From the NCBI GenBank assembly GCA_937899265.1, contig CALBPV010000035.1, positions 1-54,217 on the forward strand: 54,217 bases of DNA, in the 5' to 3' direction. This DNA is from an uncultured Bacteroidales bacterium (lineage in GTDB: Bacteria; Bacteroidota; Bacteroidia; Bacteroidales; UBA3663). Positions within the stretch are counted from its first letter, which is position 1. Each line of letters opens with the position of its first letter. The notes below the pieces were generated by a model that saw only the letters and a program-made list of their open reading frames with translations, searched no databases and had not been told where the DNA came from. Positions 33,660-41,051 of the stretch are shown piece by piece. Made by a program: the position numbers and the translations under genes.

Positions 33660-34243
33660 TGACATTACTGGAAGATCGCAATCTGCGGGCACACGACCTG
33701 TGGTGTCAGGCTTTGCAACTGTCCGACAGGGACGAACAGATACAACTCCTGGAGAAATCCGTTGAGCTCGATGCCTATCGTCCCAACGTTTGGCTTGCTC
33801 TGGCCAAATGCTATTTAAGAAACCACCGCTATGATGACTGCAAACGTGCTCTCGACATGGGACTCCTCGCCGATGAGCACGACAAGTTCCTGCTTCAGGA
33901 AAAGCTGATGCTGGAGCTTCTCTGCGGCAACCATCCCGGTGCCATAGCTGCGATAGACAGGATGCCCGTGCCGGACAACCCCCGCGAACGCAACGAACTG
34001 ACCAGACTCAAGGTGTCGATACTCATAGACAGCAGCCGCTACGACGAGGCCATCGCCTTGCTTCGCAAACTGACCCTGCGGTCTCATCCGTCGATGAAAG
34101 ATCTGATAAGTCTGGGATTGCTGGCCGAGCAGACAGGCGATATTCCGTTGGCCACACAAGCCTTCACGCGCCTCAGGAATATGAATCCGAAGGACAAAAT
34201 CTACGCCCGACGTATGGAAGACTTTTTCCTCCGACATCCCTGA
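33659..34243 (+). CDS. Tetratricopeptide-repeat protein
   Basis: The 194-residue soluble product is made of degenerate TPR-like helix pairs: ELDAYRPNVWLALAKCYLRN, RYDDCKRALDMGLLAD and SRYDEAIALLRKL. No signal peptide or catalytic motif is seen, so it is probably a cytosolic scaffold of unknown partner. The ATG overlaps the glnS stop (TAATG); an upstream in-frame extension would lie inside glnS and was not used. dedA follows after 34 bp. Confidence 0.75.
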   Translation: MTLLEDRNLRAHDLWCQALQLSDRDEQIQLLEKSVELDAYRPNVWLALAKCYLRNHRYDDCKRALDMGLLADEHDKFLLQEKLMLELLCGNHPGAIAAIDRMPVPDNPRERNELTRLKVSILIDSSRYDEAIALLRKLTLRSHPSMKDLISLGLLAEQTGDIPLATQAFTRLRNMNPKDKIYARRMEDFFLRHP

Positions 34244-34277
34244 ATGAAAATTACAACGACATAACTCCTCCCCGTTC

Positions 34278-34922
34278 ATGGAAGAATTGTATCAATGGAT
34301 TAGTGAAAATATGAACTACGGCGTGATAACGTTTTTCATGGCTGTAGAAAGTTCGTTTATTCCCTTCCCCTCCGAAATCATCATGATACCGGCAGCCTAT
34401 TTGGCTGTGACCGAAGAATCAATGAGTCTCCCTCTGGTAGTGTTTTTCGGCACACTGGGAGCCATCATCGGAGCTTTGGTGAACTATGTGCTGGCCTGGT
34501 GGTTGGGACGCCCCATCGTCTATAAATTTGCCAACTCAAAGTTGGGGCACGTATGTCTCATCACTGAGCGCAAAGTGGTCAGTGCCGAACAGTACTTCGA
34601 CAAACACGGTGCCATCTCGACCTTCATCGGCCGCCTGATACCCGCCATCCGTCAGTTGATTTCCATTCCTGCCGGCCTCGCCAAGATGAAAATCAGCATG
34701 TTTCTGCTCTTTACTTTCCTCGGAGCCGCTGCGTGGAATACGGTCCTTGTAACTTTGGGCGCTGTGTTGGGCAAATCCATCGGTCCCGATGCCGTGATTG
34801 CCAAAGTGGAACAGTACAGCGGCTATTTCAAAACAGGGCTGGCAGTGCTGATTGTGATAGGACTGGTCTGGTGGATTAAAGAGATAGTAAAAGCAAATCG
34901 CGAAACCGAAGCAAAACAATGA
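34278..34922 (+). CDS. DedA-family membrane protein
   Basis: The 214-residue inner-membrane protein has the DedA/VTT features: an early FFMAVESSFIPFPSEIIMIPAAYL, the basic motif FIGRLIPAIRQLISIPAG and GAAAWNTVLVTLG. DedA proteins are proton-dependent lipid flippases, some recycling undecaprenyl phosphate or phosphatidylethanolamine. That would suit a strain with heavy polysaccharide export, but this link is only inferred. Its TGA overlaps the tgt ATG (ATGA). Confidence 0.92.
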   Translation: MEELYQWISENMNYGVITFFMAVESSFIPFPSEIIMIPAAYLAVTEESMSLPLVVFFGTLGAIIGALVNYVLAWWLGRPIVYKFANSKLGHVCLITERKVVSAEQYFDKHGAISTFIGRLIPAIRQLISIPAGLAKMKISMFLLFTFLGAAAWNTVLVTLGAVLGKSIGPDAVIAKVEQYSGYFKTGLAVLIVIGLVWWIKEIVKANRETEAKQ

Positions 34923-36049
34923 CGTTCGAACTGCAAGGAACTGACTCCAATTCATGGGCTCGTGCGGGACGCATAGTGACCGACCACGGCACCATACTGA
35001 CCCCGATATTCATGCCCGTCGGCACGGTGGGTAGCGTCAAGTGTCTTCATTTCCACGAACTCAAAGAGGAAGTGAAGGCACAAATCATACTCGGCAACAC
35101 CTATCATCTCTATCTCCGGCCCGGCCTCGACGTGCTCTCTGAAGCCGGTGGTTTGCACAAGTTCAACGGATGGGACCGTCCCATTCTGACCGACAGCGGA
35201 GGATTTCAGGTATTCTCCCTTGCCGAAAATCGCAAACTCACCGAAGAAGGAGCCATTTTCAGAAGCCATATAGACGGTTCGAAACATACGTTTTCGCCCG
35301 AACGCGTGATGGACATCGAACGTACCATCGGTGCCGACATCATGATGGCCTTCGACGAATGTCCTCCCGGGCAATCGGACTATAACTATGCCCGCAAATC
35401 TTTGGATTTGACCGAACGTTGGCTGGATCGGTGCATTACCCGTTACAACGAAACAGAATGTCCCTACGGATACCGTCAAAGTCTCTTCCCCATCGTACAA
35501 GGTTGCACCTATACGGATCTCCGTAAAAGGGCCGCAGAGAATGTGGCCGAGAAAGGTTGTGACGGAAATGCCATCGGCGGACTGGCCGTGGGCGAACCCG
35601 TCGAAAAAATGTACGAGATGATAGAGGTCGTGAATGAAATCCTGCCCAAGGACAAGCCTCGCTATCTGATGGGCGTGGGCACTCCGGCCAACATCCTCGA
35701 AGGAATCGAACGCGGTGTAGATATGTTCGACTGCGTGATGCCCACCCGCAACGGACGTAACGGCATGCTCTTCACCCGACATGGAATCATGAATATGAAG
35801 AACGCCAAATGGGCTCATGATTTCTCCCCGATTCAAGAAGACGGTCCGGCCGAAGTCGATCGCCAATATTCAAAGGCCTATTTGCGACATCTGTTCCACG
35901 CCGAGGAATTTTTGGCTCTGCAGATTGCTTCCATCCACAATCTGGCCTTCTATCTGTGGCTGGTAGGTGAAGCACGCAAACACATCCTCGAAGGCGATTT
36001 CAAATATTGGAAGAACCAAACATTAGAAGAAATAACAAGACGCTTGTGA
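34919..36049 (+). CDS. tgt: tRNA-guanine transglycosylase lacking zinc cysteines
   Basis: Tgt swaps guanine 34 of certain tRNAs for a queuine precursor. The 376-residue product keeps LTDSGGFQVFSL, GGLAVGEP, YLMGVGTP and the nucleophile region DMFDCVMPTRNGRNG. The C-terminal zinc site of most bacterial enzymes (CxCxxC before the SRAYIHHL-like helix) reads EDGPAEVDRQYSKAYLRHLF here. No cysteine remains; only the His of ASIHNLAF is kept. Either zinc is not needed or another fold contact replaces it. A run of eight 7-bp repeats begins 7 bases after the stop. Confidence 0.93.
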   Translation: MTFELQGTDSNSWARAGRIVTDHGTILTPIFMPVGTVGSVKCLHFHELKEEVKAQIILGNTYHLYLRPGLDVLSEAGGLHKFNGWDRPILTDSGGFQVFSLAENRKLTEEGAIFRSHIDGSKHTFSPERVMDIERTIGADIMMAFDECPPGQSDYNYARKSLDLTERWLDRCITRYNETECPYGYRQSLFPIVQGCTYTDLRKRAAENVAEKGCDGNAIGGLAVGEPVEKMYEMIEVVNEILPKDKPRYLMGVGTPANILEGIERGVDMFDCVMPTRNGRNGMLFTRHGIMNMKNAKWAHDFSPIQEDGPAEVDRQYSKAYLRHLFHAEEFLALQIASIHNLAFYLWLVGEARKHILEGDFKYWKNQTLEEITRRL

Positions 36050-36055
36050 TAAGTC

Positions 36056-36111
36056 TAAGGTCAAAGGTCTAAGGTCTAAGGTCAAAGGTCAAAGGTCTAA
36101 GGTCAAAGGTC
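36056..36111 (+). repeat. Eight tandem 7-bp repeats (TAAGGTC/AAAGGTC)
   Basis: Eight heptamers in a row, the first base T or A and the rest AAGGTC. They separate tgt from the polysaccharide locus. The T forms put a TAA stop in the 21-bp translation cycle. Confidence 0.95.
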
Positions 36112-36119
36112 TATTGACA

Positions 36120-36178
36120 ACACAATATAAATGACGCACAAACGTTATATCTTAAAATACAACACCACAACAAATGAA
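36120..36178 (+). repeat. 59-bp leader repeat, copy 1 (upstream of the S66 gene)
   Basis: Runs from ACACAATATAAATGACGC to the start codon region of the S66 gene. It matches 37027-37085 at 57 of 59 positions. The two copies directly flank the S66 gene. Confidence 0.9.
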
Positions 36179-37037
36179 AATCCGAATCATCTCACCGGCA
36201 GGTCAAATCGACCAGCATATCATCGCCGCAGGAGCCGACACATTGCGCAGTTGGGGCTTGGAAGTTGATTTTTCGCTCCACGCCAAGGGTCAATACGGCC
36301 GCTATGCAGGTACTCCCCAAGCTCGTGCTTTCGACATCATCGATGCCCTCAACGATTCTTCGGTCGATATACTGTGGTGTTCGCGCGGAGGTTACGGCTC
36401 CCAGCAGATTCTCGACATGATTCCGCTGGATTTGATAGCCCATGCCAACAAACCTGTGATTGGATTCAGCGACATCACCTGTCTTCATGCTCTTTGGCAG
36501 AAAGCCGGTGTGACCTCGGTTCATGCGCCGATGATGCGACATTTGGCCGAATTTCCCGACCACCGCACCACCCAGACACTCCACAACATGCTGCTCTTCT
36601 ATCAGGGCAAGGGAGTTTGGCCCCGCCAGAATGACTTGTTACGTTTCAGCCGTCACTCTCTCAATCTCTTGCCCGACCAACATGTGACTGCCCCTGTCAT
36701 CGGCGGCAACTTTGCCAATATCAGCGCCCTCCACGGCACTCCGTTCGACTTCGACTATGAGGGGAAAATCCTCTTTATCGAAGACATCGGCGAATCCCCT
36801 TACAAAATAGACCGAATGATGAACAGCCTCAAACTCGCCGGTATCTTTGACGATATCAGAGGTATGCTCATCGGTCAGATGACCAGTTGTGACGAAGACC
36901 CCGAAATGCCGCGTCCTCTTCTCGAAACCATGCGCGACATGCTCCAACATTACCAAATTCCGGTTCGTTTCGACGTCCCCATCGGACACGTTTCAGAAAA
37001 TTATCCAGTCGTTGAAGGAGCCCTTTACACAATATAA
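36174..37037 (+). CDS. S66-family LD-carboxypeptidase, C-terminus apparently shortened
   Basis: S66 serine peptidases remove the terminal D-alanine from tetrapeptides of peptidoglycan in murein recycling, or act on related peptides. The 287-residue product has the nucleophile Ser99 in GFSDIT, the preceding RGGYGSQQI, the Glu in LFIEDIGES and the His in PIGHVSENYP. It has no signal peptide, so it is cytosolic. It ends at EGALYTI, where family members usually continue with another beta strand. The last three codons and stop lie inside the second copy of a 59-bp repeat. Activity is plausible since all catalytic residues are present. Confidence 0.85.
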   Translation: MKIRIISPAGQIDQHIIAAGADTLRSWGLEVDFSLHAKGQYGRYAGTPQARAFDIIDALNDSSVDILWCSRGGYGSQQILDMIPLDLIAHANKPVIGFSDITCLHALWQKAGVTSVHAPMMRHLAEFPDHRTTQTLHNMLLFYQGKGVWPRQNDLLRFSRHSLNLLPDQHVTAPVIGGNFANISALHGTPFDFDYEGKILFIEDIGESPYKIDRMMNSLKLAGIFDDIRGMLIGQMTSCDEDPEMPRPLLETMRDMLQHYQIPVRFDVPIGHVSENYPVVEGALYTI

Positions 37038-37085
37038 ATGACGCACAAACGTTATATCTTAAAATATAACACCACCACAAATGAA
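37027..37085 (+). repeat. 59-bp leader repeat, copy 2 (upstream of the Wza-like gene)
   Basis: Second copy of the sequence at 36120-36178, with two differences. It overlaps the last codons and stop of the S66 gene and reaches the ATG of the Wza-like gene, so both genes have nearly identical leaders. Confidence 0.9.
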
Positions 37086-39762
37086 TACAAAACATCTTCT
37101 GATAGCCGTCGCAATAGGTTTCATGTTGAGTGGAACCTGTAGTATGTATGCACAGAGCACGATGACTGACAAGCAGGTGCTCGAATACGTACTCAATGCC
37201 CTCAAGAGCGGTAAAGACCAACAGACCATCGCCATCGAATTGGCCCGTCGCGGTGTGACCGAAGAGCAGGCTATGCGCGTCAAAAGTCTCTATGAAGAGC
37301 AAATGGCTTCAGGCTCCGTGCAAGGCAATAACAGAAATGCCGGCAATGCTTCCAGAAGCCGCAGCCGTTCCCTCTCCGGACGTACCGACGAGTCCACATA
37401 TCTGGGTCGTGATTTCGATTTGAATTCGAGACAAAGGTCAAAGGTCAAAGGTCAAAGGCCAAAGGTCTCAAAAAACAACGGTTTTCAGAACGGAACGAAC
37501 GGCAATGCCGGATACAACAATGCCTACACGAATCCCTACGACTACAGTGCCATGGGCGGTCAGCAATCCCAATATATGCGTCAAGGGTACAATCCCAACT
37601 ACGGAAACAGACTGCTGACTCAAGAGGAACAGTTGGCTCAACAGGGAAACAACCTTGCCGACAACATCTTCGGCGAAAGCGACAACTACCCCGGAGATGA
37701 AGAAACCGAAGAAGAACAGATTTGGGGTCGCAATATTTTCAACAGTCCCTACCTTACATTCGAACCGTCTCAGAACCTCGCCACGCCCAAGAATTATGTG
37801 ATGGGGGCCGGTGATGAAGTGATTATCGACATTTGGGGCGACAACGAAATTACGATTCGTCAGGAAATATCCCCCGACGGGAACATTACGGTCGAAAATC
37901 TCGGACCCATCCAACTGGCCGGCAAGACCATCGAGGAATGCCAGCGTTACCTTCGCGGACAACTTTCCAAAATATACTCAGGCCTTGACAGACAGGACGG
38001 TACGACACAACTTCTCGTATCACTCGGCCAAGCGCGTACCATCCAAGTCAATGTCATGGGAGAAGTTGCCATGCCCGGCACTTACAACCTCTCGTCGTTC
38101 GCTACAGCCTTCCATGCCCTTTACAGCGCAGGCGGTGTGAGCGACATCGGAAGTCTCCGCAAGGTCAGCATCATCCGTAACGGACACACTGTAGGCACCA
38201 TCGATGTCTATTCATTCATCTTGAAAGGGAAACTCGACGGCGATATCCTTTTGCAGGAAGGCGACGTGGTCATTGTTCCGTCCTACGAACAGTTGGTCGA
38301 AATGAAAGGCAACATCCGTCGTCCGATGCTATATGAAATGAAGGAGGGAGAAACGCTGAGCGACCTTATCCGCTATGCCGGCGGATTCGGCAAAAAAGCC
38401 TACAACAAGACTCTCCGCGTCGTACGCGAGAACAACCAGGAGATGGAAATCTGTACCGTCAACCGCAACGAATACTCCACCTTCAAAACCCAGGACGGCG
38501 ATGTGGTGGAAGTGGAAGGCGTGTTGGACCGCTACACCAACAAACTCGAAATCCGCGGTGCTGTCTGTCGGCCGGGCCTCTATCAGTTGGGAGTCATCAA
38601 TACCGTGCGGCAACTCATCGAGGCGGCAGACGGCCTGATGGGCGATGCATTTACCAATCATGCCGTGCTCCAACGCGAAAATGCTGATTATACCCGCTCT
38701 ATGATTTCCATAGATGTCGCCGGCATCATGAACGGCTCTGTAGCCGACGTTCCGCTCCAGAAGAACGACATGCTCTACATTCCCTCGATTCACGATCTCA
38801 ACGACATGCCCATTGTTGCCATCCACGGCCAAGTGGCACGTCCCGGCAACTATGTATTTGCCAAGGGCATGACCATCGAAGACCTTGTAGTGCAGGCCGG
38901 AGGTCTCTTGGAATCGGCTGCAACCTCGCGTGTCGATGTGGCTCGCCGCATCAAGGATCCTTCGGGCGAAAACGAATCGGAAGTCCTTTCGGAAACCTTC
39001 CGTTTCAAACTCGGCGAAAACTTCAAGACAGACAACGACTTTGAACTCGCACCCTACGACGAGGTTTACATCCGCCAGTCTCCCCGCTACAGCGAACAGC
39101 AGAACATCACGGTCAAGGGCGAAGTGCTGTTCCCCGGCGAATATGCCCTCACCCACAAGAACGAACGACTATCATCCGTCATCGAAAAAGCCGGAGGTCT
39201 GACCTCTTTCGGCTATGCCAAAGGTGCACGTCTCACCCGCCGTATCAGCGAAGAGGAGAAACTGCGTCAGGAAGATGCCATAGCGATGGCCCGAACTGCA
39301 CGCGACTCTGTCGATTTGACACGGCTCGGTACCAGCTCACAGTATTCTGTCGGTATCGATCTCGAGAAAGCACTTGCCAGTCCCGGTACGGATATGGATT
39401 TGGTGCTTCGCGACGGAGATGTATTGGAGATTCCGGAATTCACCAATACCGTCAAGATTTCAGGCGCAGTGATGTATCCCAACACCGTTTCATACGTCGA
39501 AGGCAAAAAGGTACGTTATTATATCGAACAGGCCGGCGGTTTCGGCAACGAAGCCAAGAAGAGCAAAGCCTACATAGTCTATATGAATGGCGAGGTGACC
39601 CGTGCCAAACTTCGCAAACGCGGCATCATCGAACCCGGATGCGAAATCATCGTGCCGATGAAGAACCAGTCCAACTGGAACGTTCAACAGACCATGTCGG
39701 TGGCTACAGCTTCCGCCTCTTTGGCCACAATGGTCGCCACAATTGCCAACATGTTGAAATAA
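37081..39762 (+). CDS. Polysaccharide export protein with SLBB domains (Wza-like)
   Basis: The 893-residue product has a signal peptide (MNTKHLLIAVAIGFMLSG). A Gln/Asn-rich low-complexity region (residues ~75-180) follows. Next is the poly-export domain (YVMGAGDEVIIDIWGDNEITI, with NGNITVENLGPIQL-like strands), then a series of SLBB/beta-grasp modules. These recur as VMGEVAMPGTYNL, IHGQVARPGNYVF, VKGEVLFPGEYAL and ISGAVMYPNTVSY. It probably forms the outer-membrane or periplasmic channel for the surface glycan. It is longer than E. coli Wza (379 aa) but of the size of Bacteroidales homologues. Residues ~118-129 (RSKVKGQRPKVS) are encoded by an in-frame 7-bp repeat block. Confidence 0.9.
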   Translation: MNTKHLLIAVAIGFMLSGTCSMYAQSTMTDKQVLEYVLNALKSGKDQQTIAIELARRGVTEEQAMRVKSLYEEQMASGSVQGNNRNAGNASRSRSRSLSGRTDESTYLGRDFDLNSRQRSKVKGQRPKVSKNNGFQNGTNGNAGYNNAYTNPYDYSAMGGQQSQYMRQGYNPNYGNRLLTQEEQLAQQGNNLADNIFGESDNYPGDEETEEEQIWGRNIFNSPYLTFEPSQNLATPKNYVMGAGDEVIIDIWGDNEITIRQEISPDGNITVENLGPIQLAGKTIEECQRYLRGQLSKIYSGLDRQDGTTQLLVSLGQARTIQVNVMGEVAMPGTYNLSSFATAFHALYSAGGVSDIGSLRKVSIIRNGHTVGTIDVYSFILKGKLDGDILLQEGDVVIVPSYEQLVEMKGNIRRPMLYEMKEGETLSDLIRYAGGFGKKAYNKTLRVVRENNQEMEICTVNRNEYSTFKTQDGDVVEVEGVLDRYTNKLEIRGAVCRPGLYQLGVINTVRQLIEAADGLMGDAFTNHAVLQRENADYTRSMISIDVAGIMNGSVADVPLQKNDMLYIPSIHDLNDMPIVAIHGQVARPGNYVFAKGMTIEDLVVQAGGLLESAATSRVDVARRIKDPSGENESEVLSETFRFKLGENFKTDNDFELAPYDEVYIRQSPRYSEQQNITVKGEVLFPGEYALTHKNERLSSVIEKAGGLTSFGYAKGARLTRRISEEEKLRQEDAIAMARTARDSVDLTRLGTSSQYSVGIDLEKALASPGTDMDLVLRDGDVLEIPEFTNTVKISGAVMYPNTVSYVEGKKVRYYIEQAGGFGNEAKKSKAYIVYMNGEVTRAKLRKRGIIEPGCEIIVPMKNQSNWNVQQTMSVATASASLATMVATIANMLK
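37433..37467 (+). repeat. Five 7-bp repeats inside the Wza-like reading frame
   Basis: AAAGGTC three times, AAAGGCC once, AAAGGTC once (35 bp). All begin with A, which keeps every frame free of stops; the intergenic blocks also contain T forms. The block lies in the low-complexity region of the protein. Confidence 0.95.
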
Positions 39763-39766
39763 GGTG

Positions 39767-39848
39767 GTTGAGCGCCTTTGACCTTGCCCCCTTCCCTTTA
39801 GGGAGGGGCTGGGGGTAGGCTGAACTTTGACTTTTGACCGTCCTTTAG
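39767..39848 (+). repeat. Dispersed GC-rich element (copy 2), after the Wza-like gene
   Basis: Begins GTTGAGCGCCTTTGACC and has the core CCCCCTTCCCTTTAGGGAGG, then GGCTGAACTTTGACTTTTGA and ends GACCGTCCTTTAG. It matches the copy at 40948 nearly base for base, apart from the number of 7-bp units. Confidence 0.9.
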
Positions 39849-39876
39849 GACAATTGACAACTCTAATCAATACAGA

Positions 39877-40962
39877 ATGGCTAATAAGAAGAAATTTGAC
39901 TGGGAAGGGTTCTTTACAAAACTATGGCTTGGCCGGAAGACCATGCTGTGGTGGATTGTAGGCTGTGCTGCTTTGGGTGTATTCATTGCATTCACCAAAC
40001 CATACGAATATACAGTACAATCCTCTTTGGCACCCGAACAAACAGGTCTTTCCAATCTGTCAAGTCTGGCAAGTATGATTGGCATGAACGTCGGAGGACT
40101 GGAATCCACCGATGCCATTGACCCTTCGATGTTTCCCGACATTGCATCGTCCCTTCCCTTCCTTATCCAAGTGACGGAAACGCCCGTGCATTCCGCAAAG
40201 GACACGACGATGATACCCTATCTGGCGTGGTACAAGAAGCAACCTACACCACTGTATGTTTATGTAGTCAAACTTCCGGGCATCATCATGCAGAAGATAC
40301 GAGGCTACAAACCTCTTCCGGCAGCAGTTTCTGCAGATTCAGCCAAAACACCGCCATACATATTGCTCAGCGAGAAAGACATGGCCCGATTGGGGCAGAT
40401 TGGCAAGAACATCAGCGTCACACAAAACATCAAGACGATGACGATTACCGTTTCTGTGACTGAAACCGACCCCATGGTTGCCACGATGCTCAACGCCGCG
40501 ATTTTGGACATTCTGCAGCAATCCATCATTCGGTACAAGACCTCGAAGGCAGCAGCAGACTTGCGAGGCTACAAGAGTTTGTCGGATTCTCTCTATGCCG
40601 AATATCGTGCCAAACAAGCCGACTATGCAGATTTCGTAGGAAAAAACCGCAGCATCTCGAACGAGTTGATAAGTGCCGAAAAAGAACGACTGCAGTCTGA
40701 GATGGAACTTACCCTTCGCTCCCTTCAGCAAATCACGCAGCAGCGTTATCTGGCCGAAGCCACACTGCTCGAACAGAAGCCTGCATTTGCTGTCCTGAAT
40801 CCTCCCGCATACCCGACAGAGCCTGATTCTTCGCGAAAGAAGATTGTCTTGGTATGGGCTTTTCTCGGTTTTGTCATTTCAGCCCTGTGGCTTGCCTACT
40901 GCAAAGACTATTACAAAAAAAGCATCCTCTTTTTTCAAAAATTCACGGTTGAGCGCCTTTGA
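39877..40962 (+). CDS. Wzz-type chain-length determinant protein
   Basis: The 361-residue inner-membrane protein sets the length distribution of the polymer. It has an N-terminal Wzz segment with a membrane helix (WWIVGCAALGVFIAFTKP). A long periplasmic part follows with a coiled-coil-like helix (DSLYAEYRAKQADYADF to LTLRSLQQITQQRYL). Then comes the proline-rich LNPPAYPTEPDSSRKK and a second helix (IVLVWAFLGFVISALWLAY). No cytoplasmic kinase domain is fused. The final residues VERL and the TGA come from the dispersed GC-rich element that begins at 40948, so the original end of the protein may have been different. Confidence 0.88.
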   Translation: MANKKKFDWEGFFTKLWLGRKTMLWWIVGCAALGVFIAFTKPYEYTVQSSLAPEQTGLSNLSSLASMIGMNVGGLESTDAIDPSMFPDIASSLPFLIQVTETPVHSAKDTTMIPYLAWYKKQPTPLYVYVVKLPGIIMQKIRGYKPLPAAVSADSAKTPPYILLSEKDMARLGQIGKNISVTQNIKTMTITVSVTETDPMVATMLNAAILDILQQSIIRYKTSKAAADLRGYKSLSDSLYAEYRAKQADYADFVGKNRSISNELISAEKERLQSEMELTLRSLQQITQQRYLAEATLLEQKPAFAVLNPPAYPTEPDSSRKKIVLVWAFLGFVISALWLAYCKDYYKKSILFFQKFTVERL

Positions 40963-41050
40963 CCTTTGACCTTGCCCCCTTCCCTTCAGGGAGGGGCTGG
41001 GGGTAGGCTGAACCTTTGACTTTTGACTTTTGACTTTTGACCGTCCTTTA
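40948..41050 (+). repeat. Dispersed GC-rich element (copy 3), overlapping the wzz stop
   Basis: GTTGAGCGCCTTTGACC opens the element and encodes the last four residues and stop of Wzz. The core CCCCCTTCCCTTCAGGGAGG follows, then four GACTTTT-type heptamers and GACCGTCCTTTA. It ends directly before the wzx ATG. Confidence 0.9.
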
Positions 41051-41051
41051 T

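Noticed and set aside
36056..36111. Heptamer runs as phage or integron attachment sites
   Set aside because: No integrase, cassette array or tRNA gene is nearby, and the runs lie in many gaps rather than at two ends of an island.
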